DNA from: Arthrobacter sp. AQ5-06 | GTDB lineage: Bacteria; Actinomycetota; Actinomycetes; Actinomycetales; Micrococcaceae | Reading direction: 5' to 3' | DNA: 58,614 bases | Assembly (NCBI RefSeq): GCF_003287955.1 | Contig: NZ_QMKP01000020.1 | Coordinates: forward strand, 1 to 58,614 | Part shown: piece by piece, positions 1-7,539 of the stretch | Position numbering within the stretch: the first letter of the stretch is position 1 | Layout of the letters: each line of letters opens with the position of its first letter | Made by a program: the position numbers and the translations under genes | Notes under the pieces: generated by a model | What the model was told of the DNA's origin: nothing | The model's database searches: none | The model's input: the letters and a program-made list of their open reading frames with translations, nothing else

Positions 1-2
1 CG

Positions 3-110
3 CTTATCGCACTTGCCCGACGCCGCATCAACGTCATCTGGGCCATACTCCGCGACCACACCGAATACCGGGAGCCGGCCGCCGCCATTTGCGTCCAGGC
101 TGCTTGACAA
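3..110 (+). pseudogene. C-terminal tail of an IS110-family transposase (cut by window edge)
   Basis: An open frame enters from the left edge and stops at a TGA at 108-110. Its last residues (LIALARRRINV followed by WAILRDHTEY) match the usual end of IS110/IS116/IS902 transposases, where the C-terminal transposase_20 domain finishes in an ALARRRINVLW-type helix. Only about 35 residues are visible, so I cannot tell whether the copy is intact further left. It lies directly beside the broken IS30-type reading frame on the other strand, which suggests that the IS110 element inserted there. The element end is probably within about 10 bp of position 120. Confidence 0.6.
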
Positions 111-120
111 CAGCATTGAG

Positions 121-850
121 ATTCCCAGTGCCCCGGTACCAGCCGGTTGTCGGCATCGGATGTCCTGGCGGTGAGTGGGGACATGTTCTGAATTCGTCCA
201 GTGCGGTGGTTCCGCTTCCGGCGGGGTTTACGCACGGCACGCCCCGTCCTGGTCACCTTCTCCAGGCGTCGGACAAGCCTTCCCGGGCGGGCGCGGTAGA
301 TCCCTTGGTAAATGCTCTCGTGGGAGATCTGCATGCCGGGTTCGTATCGGTGCTCCTGTTTGAGGCGTCCGCTGACTTGCTCCGGTGAGAGCCACTTCGC
401 CAGGTCAGCTTTCACCCGGTCCCGCAACGGGCCTGGTTCGAGCAGTTTGGCCGGTTTGGGCCGGCGGGCGTTGTTGAAGGCGATCCGGTGTGCCGCCGCG
501 GCCCGGTAGGAGTTCCTTCCGAGCACGCCGCGGCGTAGTTCACGACTGATCGTGGACGCAGCCCTGCCCAGGCGGCGGGCGATCTCGCGCACGGACAACC
601 GTTGGGCCCGGTAGAGCATGATCTCTTCCCGCTCGGCAAAGGACAGGGACCTGCCCTTGCCTGGCCGGGCCCAGGAAGGGCGCACGCCACCGTGTTCGTG
701 CAGGACGGAGAACACCGCCGTAGTCTTCCACCCGAGCTCAACAGCGATTGCTTCTGCGGTCATTCCCGCATCGCGCAGGTCCCAGAAATGGACCATCTTC
801 TCGGCAACGAGACGCTCGGAAAAACGATCGGCACGATCAGTCATCAACAT
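121..850 (-). pseudogene. IS30-family transposase, truncated after the GHWE motif
   Basis: Read on the minus strand from ATG 850 (or 844). The first half is a typical IS30 transposase: an N-terminal helix-turn-helix (SVREIARRLGRAASTISREL), then a stretch with LSPEQVSGRLK and ISHESIYQGIYRA, and then the start of the DDE catalytic core at VPGHWE. In intact family members GHWE is followed by GDL and the first catalytic aspartate. Here the frame switches to unrelated sequence at about position 121, exactly where the IS110 tail ends. The catalytic DDE domain is therefore absent from the window and this copy should be inactive. The 5' end looks intact. Confidence 0.7.
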
Positions 851-1180
851 CCTTCAATCATCAAGGTGTTGCGATGACCGCTTGAACCTGCCGACGTTAG
901 TTTCTCAGGGGCACTTCGCTCCGCCGTGGGGATGGAAAATTTGGTCCCCCGACTCCACCGCACCCTGGTTCCGCCCACCGACTTCGAGCAGAAAGTCCCT
1001 GTTGAACATGTTCATAAACAAGGCACTTGAACTGTCAGGGACGGCACCGTCAAACCCTGCGCAACAGCTTGTGGCAGGACCCGGAGCTGGCCCAACAGGT
1101 CGCCAAAGACCCCTCCTCCTTGAATCCTTGGGTTTGCCCGGCCGACTCGCCGACCGTGATTCCAAAAGATGATGCATTTT
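851..1180. other. Intergenic stretch between the IS30 remnant and the hydrolase promoter
   Basis: No convincing gene is visible on either strand. The part next to 850 probably carries the terminal inverted repeat of the IS30-type element. The rest reads as degenerate sequence without recognisable protein motifs and leads into the promoter at 1181. It probably marks the left boundary of the accessory catabolic region. Confidence 0.4.
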
Positions 1181-1209
1181 TTGCACGTAAGGATTGCGGT
1201 TAATACACT
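1181..1209 (+). promoter_or_regulatory. Predicted sigma70-type promoter of the hydrolase gene
   Basis: TTGCAC at 1181-1186 and TACACT at 1204-1209 are separated by 17 bp. The sequence is AT-richer than its surroundings. Transcription would begin near 1216, giving a leader of about 115 nt. GTTGCATG at 1225-1232, just downstream of the start, repeats an octamer found in the palindrome upstream of the IclR gene, so the IclR protein may also act here. Confidence 0.55.
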
Positions 1210-1330
1210 TGCGTTCGATAGTAGGTTGCATGATTGAGACGCAGACCACATGGCTCGCCGCAGTCATCAGAGACGTTCAAGTGGATGCTGACCGCTGTGA
1301 AGTGGCAGCGCCTTTCCCCATGGAGGAAAA

Positions 1331-2251
1331 ATGATTGAGAAACAGACGACATTCTTTAGTGAAGGCAGCCGTCTTCAGGCCACGCTGTACTACCCGGATG
1401 ACCTTTCGGAGGGCACGCCGAGGCCGGCGCTGATCGTCAATTCGGGGTACCAGGGCTTTAACGAGTTCTACCCCAAGATGTTCGCCCGTCTGATGACGCA
1501 GCACGGCTATATCTGTCTCGGCTTCGACTACCGCGGTATGGCAGACAGTGAGGGTCCGAAGGGTACGGTCCTCATCGAGGAGCAGGTGGAGGATATCCGC
1601 AATGCCGTCACGTTCCTGCAGACCCAGCAGGATGTGGATGACCGTCAGATTGGCCTCATTGGTTGGGGCATGGGCGCCGCCAACGTGATTCTCGCCGCCG
1701 AAAAGGGCCGCAATGTCGCGGCCGTCGCTGCCCTGAATGGCTTCTACAACGGGGAGCGCTGGCTCAAGTCCATTCACTCCCACCACGAGTGGACAAAGAT
1801 CCTCCAGGACGTTCAGGAAGACCGCACGCGCCGGGTTCTGGAGGGCGAGTCCAGGCTTGCGGATACTTTCGAGCACTATCCGCTGGACCCGGCCACGGAC
1901 GACTACGTGCAGAAGGAACTCGCTCAGGTCTACGGTTTCGGCCACCCGACCCGGCTCCAGTTCACGGAGTCGATTCTGGACTTGAACGTGGAAAGGTTCG
2001 TTGCAGACATTGCACCGACTCCGCTGTTCATCGGGCACGGCACCCGCAACTCCCTGCACCCCATTGATGAGGCCCTGGCATTGTACGCAGCCGCTTCATC
2101 ACCGAAAACGCTCTACAGCGTGGATGGCCGGCACAATGACTTCATGTACGTCGACCACCCCGAATTCGTGCTGTTGTGCGACCGCCTGGATGAGTTCTTC
2201 GGGCAGGCTTTCGCCACGAGTTCGTCCCCGGCACGCAGCGTCTCGGCTTAA
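1331..2251 (+). CDS. Alpha/beta-hydrolase-fold protein lacking the catalytic serine
   Basis: This 306-residue protein has the layout of a dienelactone-hydrolase-like alpha/beta hydrolase: an oxyanion-side segment (IVNSGYQGFNEF, about 36-47), FDYRGM (65-70), a nucleophile-elbow segment, and late acid and histidine segments. The elbow reads GWGMG at 111-115, with Gly113 where the family normally has the nucleophilic Ser (GxSxG). The usual acid position also looks replaced, by Asn240 in HGTRN. The histidine segment GRHND (His268) is kept. A good ribosome-binding site (GGAGG) precedes ATG 1331. The gene starts the catabolic island and has its own promoter. It may be a non-catalytic binding protein or use unusual chemistry. 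The fold assignment is fairly safe; activity is unknown. Confidence 0.75.
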   Translation: MIEKQTTFFSEGSRLQATLYYPDDLSEGTPRPALIVNSGYQGFNEFYPKMFARLMTQHGYICLGFDYRGMADSEGPKGTVLIEEQVEDIRNAVTFLQTQQDVDDRQIGLIGWGMGAANVILAAEKGRNVAAVAALNGFYNGERWLKSIHSHHEWTKILQDVQEDRTRRVLEGESRLADTFEHYPLDPATDDYVQKELAQVYGFGHPTRLQFTESILDLNVERFVADIAPTPLFIGHGTRNSLHPIDEALALYAAASSPKTLYSVDGRHNDFMYVDHPEFVLLCDRLDEFFGQAFATSSSPARSVSA

Positions 2252-2277
2252 CATCAGCAATTAAGGGATGCCGTTTT

Positions 2278-2294
2278 TGCAACGCTCTGTTGCA
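2278..2294. promoter_or_regulatory. Palindromic operator (TGCAAC-N5-GTTGCA) over the iclR promoter
   Basis: This is a perfect inverted repeat with 6-bp arms, TGCAAC (2278-2283) and GTTGCA (2289-2294). Its right arm overlaps the predicted -35 box (2290-2295) of the IclR-family gene, an arrangement typical of autorepression. The half-site and its flank, GTTGCATG, also occur at 1225-1232 near the hydrolase start. Binding by the adjacent IclR protein is inferred. Confidence 0.6.
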
Positions 2295-2318
2295 TGGATC
2301 ACATTCGACACCTAGTAT
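2290..2318 (+). promoter_or_regulatory. Predicted promoter of the IclR-family gene, leaderless
   Basis: TTGCAT (2290-2295) and TAGTAT (2313-2318) are spaced by 17 bp. The predicted start site falls at or next to the ATG at 2325, so the mRNA would be leaderless. No Shine-Dalgarno sequence precedes that ATG. A second in-frame ATG at 2331 is possible. Confidence 0.6.
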
Positions 2319-2324
2319 CCGGGA

Positions 2325-3098
2325 ATGGACATGGAACAGAAGCAGAGCGGAGCGGCGAGAGTCATGGCAGTCCTCGACGTGCTAAGTTCCGCCGACGCCG
2401 CCCGGTTCCCTGACGGGATGACTGTGTCGGATGTTTCGCGGGTGTTGGGCCGCGAAAAGTCGGTCGTGTCACGTCAGCTCAAGAGTCTGCTGGAAACCGG
2501 GCTGGTGGCCCGGGATCCCGATGGCCGCTATGAGCTGAGCTGGCGGCTGTTCGCGTTGGCCCTGCGGGCCGGTGACCAGCGCCTGACAAAGGCTGCGGGT
2601 CCGCTGATGTTCCGGCTGACCGAGGTGGTCCGCGAACGCAGCTATCTGACGGTACTCAGCGACGGGCAGGTCCTGACAGTACATTCAGAGAGTTCCCGCC
2701 GCTCCATCGAGGCAGCAGGATGGGTAGGACGCACGGTGCCCGTGAACCGGAGCTCCAGCGGGATGGCACTGCTGTTGGACCACGCGGATGATCACATCCT
2801 CGACATTGCCCGACGGGGCCAGGACGGCGTCGGGTTACGTGAAGCCCGGGTTTTCCTGGCCCGGATCCAGGACGCCCGCCTGAAGGGCTACACGGTGGCG
2901 AACCGGATTTTTGACCCTGAACTGTTAGGAATCGGCGCGCCGGTGCGTGATTATTCGGGGCGGATTACAGCCGCAGTGAACATCTCTGGCCCGGCCCTTC
3001 GCATCGAACCCCATATCAACGCCTTCTCGGGCCACCTGCTCACGGCGGTCCGGACCCTTCAGCAGGCTCTGTCTCCGGTCACTCACTCCTCCGCCTAG
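2325..3098 (+). CDS. IclR-family transcriptional regulator
   Basis: This 257-residue protein has an N-terminal winged helix-turn-helix (about 10-65; the recognition region includes VSRVLGREKSVVSRQLKSL) and a C-terminal IclR effector-binding domain (about 80-250; VPVNRSSSGMALLLD and a late IGAPVRDYSGRITAAVNISGP-like segment). IclR proteins sense small-molecule ligands and usually control neighbouring catabolic operons. Here the gene lies between the hydrolase gene and the OpuC-type transporter/amidase operon and overlaps its own likely operator. A gap of 73 bp to the next reading frame allows co-transcription. The ligand cannot be deduced; the transporter substrate or a breakdown product is the natural candidate. 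Confidence 0.88.
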   Translation: MDMEQKQSGAARVMAVLDVLSSADAARFPDGMTVSDVSRVLGREKSVVSRQLKSLLETGLVARDPDGRYELSWRLFALALRAGDQRLTKAAGPLMFRLTEVVRERSYLTVLSDGQVLTVHSESSRRSIEAAGWVGRTVPVNRSSSGMALLLDHADDHILDIARRGQDGVGLREARVFLARIQDARLKGYTVANRIFDPELLGIGAPVRDYSGRITAAVNISGPALRIEPHINAFSGHLLTAVRTLQQALSPVTHSSA

Positions 3099-3171
3099 CG
3101 GCCGTCGGGTTCCCGGGGCCTGTCCTTCCATAACCCTCCCTCCACAAGTCAAGAACGAGCAGGAGTTAACC

Positions 3172-3318
3172 ATGCACTGTCTTGCTATGCCCTTTTCCGG
3201 CGCCGATTCCCGGACCGACGCCGGGCTCTACCGGCCTGACGGAAGAGCCCCTTCAACAAATCGGTCGAAACATCTCCCGAAGATGAATCTGAGGACGCCG
3301 TGTTTCTCGAATATTTGA
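3172..3318 (+). CDS. Possible 48-residue leader peptide overlapping the permease start
   Basis: ATG 3172 is preceded by a very good ribosome-binding site (AGGAG, 6-nt spacing), better than the one in front of the permease. The frame stops at TGA 3316-3318, just inside the permease gene, so ribosomes finishing it would arrive at the permease GTG at 3300. No domain is recognisable. It could be a translational-coupling leader, or it could mark a different N-terminus that has been lost by frameshift. Support is limited to the strong site and the overlap. Confidence 0.35.
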   Translation: MHCLAMPFSGADSRTDAGLYRPDGRAPSTNRSKHLPKMNLRTPCFSNI

Positions 3319-3944
3319 CCGATAACGCTACCCGGTTGCTGTTTCTCGCGGAGCAGCACGCCGAACTGGTCCTGATCAGCGTGGCCATCTCCGCGGTCCT
3401 GGGCATCGGGCTGGCGTTGATCACCGAGTCCATGCCGCGGTTGCGGCAGACCCTGCTGTCCGTGACAGGAACGCTGTTGACCATCCCGTCATTCGCCTTG
3501 TTTGCCTTGATGATTCCCTTGCTGGGTCTGGGCGTTGCCCCGACCGTGGCGGCACTGGCCATCTACGGTATCTTCCCCATACTCCGTAACACGGTGACCG
3601 GCATTGAAGGCGTCGACCCGGCTGTCATCGACGCCGCGCGTGGGCTGGGCATGGGCCGGGGGCAGCGGACCCGAACCGTTGTTCTTCCACTGGCGTGGCC
3701 GGTGATCCTCAACGGCATCAGGACCGCGACCATCATGTTGGTGGCTACGGCAGCCATCGGCGCCGTTGTCCGCGGACCGGGCCTGGGCGAACTGATCTTC
3801 CGGGGACTCGCCCGCATCGGCGGGGCAAACGCCTTGAACGAGGCGCTCTCCGGTGTGATCGGTGTTGTGCTTGTTGCGCTGGTCCTGGATCTCCTCTTCA
3901 TTCTGATAGCAAAAATCACCACTCTGCGAGGAATAAATGTCTGA
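3300..3944 (+). CDS. OpuC/ProW-type ABC transporter permease
   Basis: This 214-residue membrane protein has about five to six hydrophobic segments and the BPD_transp_1 coupling region (DAARGLGMGRGQRTRTVVLPLA, about 117-137) that docks onto the ATPase. It matches OpuCB/OpuCD-type permeases, which import glycine betaine, choline, carnitine, proline betaine and similar zwitterions. The GTG 3300 start is chosen because it gives the usual N-terminus (FLEYLTDNATRLLFLAEQHAELV). The gene overlaps the ATPase gene by 8 nt and forms an operon with it. The substrate is uncertain within the quaternary-amine class. Confidence 0.9.
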   Translation: MFLEYLTDNATRLLFLAEQHAELVLISVAISAVLGIGLALITESMPRLRQTLLSVTGTLLTIPSFALFALMIPLLGLGVAPTVAALAIYGIFPILRNTVTGIEGVDPAVIDAARGLGMGRGQRTRTVVLPLAWPVILNGIRTATIMLVATAAIGAVVRGPGLGELIFRGLARIGGANALNEALSGVIGVVLVALVLDLLFILIAKITTLRGINV

Positions 3945-4941
3945 AAACCCAGGAAGCAGTCCTGACACCATGATCTATTTGGAGGGCGTCTCAAAGCGCT
4001 ACCCGGATCAGGGCAAAGATGCCGTGGCCGGCCTGTCGATGGAAATCAAGCGCGGCGAATTCGTCGTCCTGGTGGGCCCGTCAGGATGCGGCAAGACCAC
4101 TACTTTGCGCATGATCAACCGGCTGGTTGAACCGACCGAAGGGCGCATCTGGATCGACGGCAAGGATGTCACCCATGTTGACGTAGACCAGTTACGGCGC
4201 GGCATCGGCTACGTCATCCAGCAAATCGGCCTGCTCCCGCACCTGACCATCGCCGAGAACGTGGCGCTGGTTCCCAAGCTGCTCGGGGTCGCGAAGAACA
4301 AGCGGCGTGAGCGTGCTGAGGAACTCCTGGACCTGGTGGGACTGGAGCCCGCCACGTACGCCAACCGGTACCCGAGGCAGCTCTCCGGCGGCCAGCAGCA
4401 GCGCGTCGGGGTAGCCCGGGCGCTGGCGGCCGATCCTCCCGTCATGCTCATGGACGAACCCTTCGGCGCGGTGGACCCCATCGCCAGGGAAAAGCTGCAG
4501 ATGGAATTCCTGCGTCTGCAGGAACGGATCCGCAAGACCATCGTCCTGGTCACGCACGACATTGACGAGGCCCTGCGCCTGGGGGACCGGATCGCCATCT
4601 TCGGTCCCGGATCCCGGCTGGCGCAGTTCGACACCCCGCTGCAGATCCTCAGCAACCCGGCTGATGATTTCGTGCGCGACTTCGTGGGGGCCGGAGCTTC
4701 GGTCCGCCGCCTGTCCCTGTTGACGGTGGCGGATGTGATTGGCCCGGCCACCCCGGAAGCCAGCAATGTACTTGCCACCGTCGACGTAGATCCAGGGGAA
4801 TCGGTCCACAGGGCGCTTGAGAAGGTCCTGGCCGCCGGCGCCGAAGGCGTCAGCGTCAAGCTCGCTGCCGGGGCGTCCCGGACCATCGACATCCAGGGGC
4901 TGCTCACCGCGGCTGCCCAGCGGACTCCGGTGCCGTCATGA
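3937..4941 (+). CDS. OpuCA-type ABC transporter ATP-binding protein
   Basis: This 334-residue ATPase carries Walker A GPSGCGKT (47-54), the Q-loop IQQIGLLP region, signature LSGGQ (149-153), Walker B VMLMDE (169-174) and the switch His in LVTHD. ATP hydrolysis powers import through the two flanking permeases. The C-terminal region (about 240-334) is shorter than the paired CBS domains of typical OpuCA proteins and looks like a reduced single CBS-like segment (PGESVHRALEKVLAAGAEGV). CBS pairs sense ionic strength in OpuA-type systems, so this importer may serve nutrition rather than osmotic control. That last point is inference. It starts inside the permease gene and ends with an ATGA overlap into the second permease. 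Confidence 0.92.
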   Translation: MSENPGSSPDTMIYLEGVSKRYPDQGKDAVAGLSMEIKRGEFVVLVGPSGCGKTTTLRMINRLVEPTEGRIWIDGKDVTHVDVDQLRRGIGYVIQQIGLLPHLTIAENVALVPKLLGVAKNKRRERAEELLDLVGLEPATYANRYPRQLSGGQQQRVGVARALAADPPVMLMDEPFGAVDPIAREKLQMEFLRLQERIRKTIVLVTHDIDEALRLGDRIAIFGPGSRLAQFDTPLQILSNPADDFVRDFVGAGASVRRLSLLTVADVIGPATPEASNVLATVDVDPGESVHRALEKVLAAGAEGVSVKLAAGASRTIDIQGLLTAAAQRTPVPS

Positions 4942-5696
4942 GTTCGACAATCATGGAGCGCCTCAGCGTCCCCGGAACCAGACGCTCCACAGCCTGGGTT
5001 GTGCCCGCGATCGTGCTGGTGCTTGTTGCCGGCATCACCGTCTATGTGGGGTCCGTCCCCCTTGATTCGAGTGAGACGCGGAGCCTGGCGCCGGAAGTCA
5101 TTTTCACGTCACTGTGGCAGCACGTCCAGCTGGTCGTTATTTCGACCGTACTGACCATCGCCATCGGCGTGCCGCTGGGGGTCCTGCTCACCAGGTCCCG
5201 CACCAAGGGAGTTGGTGCGGTGGTGTTGGCGGCAGCCAACGCCGGACAGGCCGTGCCGTCCATCGGTGTCCTTGTTCTGCTCGCGATGATTTTCGGTGTT
5301 GGCTTCTGGATGGCAGTGATCGCCCTCGTGGCCTACGCCCTGCTGCCCGTGCTCCGCAACACCATGGTGGGCATCCGGCAGGTCGACCGTGCGCTGATCG
5401 ACGCCGGCCGCGGCATGGGCATGAGCGCGCGGGAAGTCCTCTTCACGATTGAGCTTCCTCTCGCGGTGCCCGTCATGCTGGCCGGGATCAGGGTGGCTCT
5501 CATTCTCAACGTCGGAGTGGCCACCCTGGCGGCCTTCACCAATGCCGGAGGCCTGGGATCGATTATCTCCTCAGGAATCGCCCTTAACCGTATGCCGGTC
5601 CTGATCGTTGGCAGCGTGCTGACGATCTGCCTTGCCCTGACCGTGGATTGGCTGGCCGGCCTCGCCGAACGCCTCCTGCGTCCGCGGGGAATCTAA
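4938..5696 (+). CDS. OpuC/ProW-type ABC transporter permease (second subunit)
   Basis: This 252-residue integral membrane protein begins with a hydrophobic anchor (about 18-38), followed by several transmembrane segments and the permease coupling loop (DAGRGMGMSAREVLFTIELPLA, about 155-176). It is paralogous to the permease at 3300 and should form the heterodimeric channel of the importer. Its ATG overlaps the ATPase stop by 4 nt, so the two are translationally coupled. The longer N-terminus compared with the first permease is common for OpuCD-type subunits. Confidence 0.9.
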   Translation: MSSTIMERLSVPGTRRSTAWVVPAIVLVLVAGITVYVGSVPLDSSETRSLAPEVIFTSLWQHVQLVVISTVLTIAIGVPLGVLLTRSRTKGVGAVVLAAANAGQAVPSIGVLVLLAMIFGVGFWMAVIALVAYALLPVLRNTMVGIRQVDRALIDAGRGMGMSAREVLFTIELPLAVPVMLAGIRVALILNVGVATLAAFTNAGGLGSIISSGIALNRMPVLIVGSVLTICLALTVDWLAGLAERLLRPRGI

Positions 5697-5725
5697 CCTG
5701 CCAAACCCTAGTGAAAGAGATGAAA

Positions 5726-6673
5726 ATGCGTAAAAGTATGATTGCCGTCGGTTTGCTCAGCGTGGTGCTGACCAGCGGCTGCGCCTTAGGTGGCAACGGT
5801 CCCGGCCAGGCTCCCGGTGCGGCCAAAGACGGCCCGCTGAAAGATGCCGCCGTCAACGTCGCCTCTAAGAACTTCACCGAACAGCTCCTGTTGTGCGAGG
5901 TCGCTGCCCAGCGCCTGGAATCCCAAGGCGCCAGCGTCAAGCGGACCTGCGGCATGAGCGGATCCAGCACGGTTCGGGCGGCCCTCACCAGCGGCGCGGT
6001 CGACATGTACTGGGAATACACCGGCTCTGGCTGGCTGACGCACCTGCAGCAAAAAGAGACCATCACCGATCCCGACGCGATGTACCAAAAGCTGAGCGAA
6101 GCAGACAAGAAGAACGGTGTCGTCTGGTTGCCGCCCGCTCCTGCCAACAACACCTACGCTGTTGCCGTCAAAACCGAAACCGCCAAAAAGCTTGGGGTCG
6201 CCACCCTCTCGGACTACGCGAAGCTGACCAAGTCCGATCCAGCCAGCGCCGCTTTCTGCGGGGCTTCCGAATTCTTCGGCCGCGATGACGGATGGCCCGG
6301 CCTGAAAAAGACCTACGGCATCGACCTACCCCAGAACAAGGTCGCCGAACTGGCGGAAGGACCCATCTACAACGCCATCGGAACGGGCAACCCGTGTAAC
6401 TTCGGCGAAGTGTTCGCCACCGACGGCCGCATCGCCTCCCTCGGGCTCACCGTGCTCGAGGACGACAAGAAGTTCTTCCCGCCCTACAACCTCTCGTTGA
6501 ACGTCAGGGCTGCCACGCTGGAGAAGACCCCGGAAGTCCAGACTGTGATGGAACCGATCAGCAAACTGCTGACAACCACCGAACTGCAAAAGCTCAACGC
6601 CGAAATCGACGTCGACGGCAAAACGCCCGAGGAGGTGGCCAGCGCATGGTTGACGGCCAACAAGCTCAACTGA
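5726..6673 (+). CDS. OpuCC-type glycine betaine/choline-like substrate-binding lipoprotein
   Basis: This 315-residue protein has a lipoprotein signal (MRKSMIAVGL and then LTSGC, lipidated Cys19) followed by an OpuAC substrate-binding domain (SKNFTEQLLLCEVAAQRL, then MYWEYTGSGW and PPAPANNTYAVAV). The start at ATG 5726 is preferred because GAAAGAG lies 6 nt upstream. ATG 5720 and GTG 5711 are alternatives. In the family, aromatic residues cage a quaternary ammonium group; several Trp and Tyr residues in the expected segments are present. It delivers substrate to the two permeases. The stop overlaps the amidase start by 28 nt, which ties uptake directly to amide hydrolysis. Confidence 0.9.
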   Translation: MRKSMIAVGLLSVVLTSGCALGGNGPGQAPGAAKDGPLKDAAVNVASKNFTEQLLLCEVAAQRLESQGASVKRTCGMSGSSTVRAALTSGAVDMYWEYTGSGWLTHLQQKETITDPDAMYQKLSEADKKNGVVWLPPAPANNTYAVAVKTETAKKLGVATLSDYAKLTKSDPASAAFCGASEFFGRDDGWPGLKKTYGIDLPQNKVAELAEGPIYNAIGTGNPCNFGEVFATDGRIASLGLTVLEDDKKFFPPYNLSLNVRAATLEKTPEVQTVMEPISKLLTTTELQKLNAEIDVDGKTPEEVASAWLTANKLN

Positions 6674-7539
6674 CGCCCCAGCCGCGGCGCGCGGATACGC
6701 TCAGCGTCGGACTGTTGCAGACCGCTCCGGTGTTCGGACAGGTAGAGGCAAACATCCGGCGGATCCTGAAGCTCAGGGACGGTCTCGGCGACGTGGACCT
6801 GGTCCTGACACCGGAACTGGCGGTCAACGGGTTCGGATTCGACGCCGAGGCGGATTATCGCCCGCTGACAGCGGACGATGAGCGGCTCGCCGTCTTCGCC
6901 GACCGGCGGGGCGCCATGGGCATAGGTTTTGCCGAAACTGTGGGTAAGGGCCGTCCCCGCAACGCCTACCTGATCACCGGCCGGGAGGAACGTCATCTTC
7001 AGCACAAGATCCACCCTGTCTCGTATGCCCCGTGGAACGAACACCTCGGCTTTGAAGCCGGCGACGCACTGGGCACGGCCGTCATCCGCGGCGCCCGGTG
7101 CGCCACCGTCATCTGCAACGACATGTGGCACCCCGTCATCCCATGGCTCGCGGCCCAGGCAGGGGCAGAAGTGCTGATCATTCCCGTTGCCAGCATCGAA
7201 GGGGTGAACGCCGCGCAAGTGCAGCGCACCTGGCAGGTCATCCTCGAACACGCCGCAATGCTCCTCCAGTGCTATGTGGTCTTCATCAACCGTTGCGGGA
7301 CGGACAGCGGTGCGAAGTTCTGGGGCCGGTCCCGCATCCTTGGCCCGGACGGGTCAACACTGGCCGAAGCCGGGGATACGGAGACCACGTTGCAGGCCAC
7401 CCTCGACCTGGCGGCTCTTCGTGCGCTCCGTGCCCGGACGCCAATACTGGATGAATCCCGCCATGACGTGGTGCTCAACACCCTCAGGCGGCACTCCCCG
7501 GCAGAGGCCGTTCCGGAAGGACACGATCCGCTTGTTTGA
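6646..7539 (+). CDS. Carbon-nitrogen hydrolase (nitrilase superfamily)
   Basis: This 297-residue protein has the complete Glu-Lys-Cys triad of the nitrilase superfamily: Glu57 in LTPELAV, Lys121 in LQHKIHP and Cys157 in VICNDMWHP. Members hydrolyse nitriles, amides or N-carbamoyl groups, releasing ammonia, and act in the cytoplasm. The gene overlaps the binding-protein gene by 28 nt and is followed by an overlapping metal-hydrolase gene, so the imported compound or a metabolite probably contains a C-N bond cleaved here. A true nitrilase is less likely than an amidase or carbamoylase, since NDMWHP differs from nitrilase CWE signatures. The exact substrate is unknown. Confidence 0.88.
   Translation: MVDGQQAQLTPQPRRADTLSVGLLQTAPVFGQVEANIRRILKLRDGLGDVDLVLTPELAVNGFGFDAEADYRPLTADDERLAVFADRRGAMGIGFAETVGKGRPRNAYLITGREERHLQHKIHPVSYAPWNEHLGFEAGDALGTAVIRGARCATVICNDMWHPVIPWLAAQAGAEVLIIPVASIEGVNAAQVQRTWQVILEHAAMLLQCYVVFINRCGTDSGAKFWGRSRILGPDGSTLAEAGDTETTLQATLDLAALRALRARTPILDESRHDVVLNTLRRHSPAEAVPEGHDPLV

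Noticed and set aside
905..1267. Long minus-strand open frame opposite the hydrolase promoter region
   Set aside because: No domain and no ribosome-binding site, and it would run through the promoter on the other strand.
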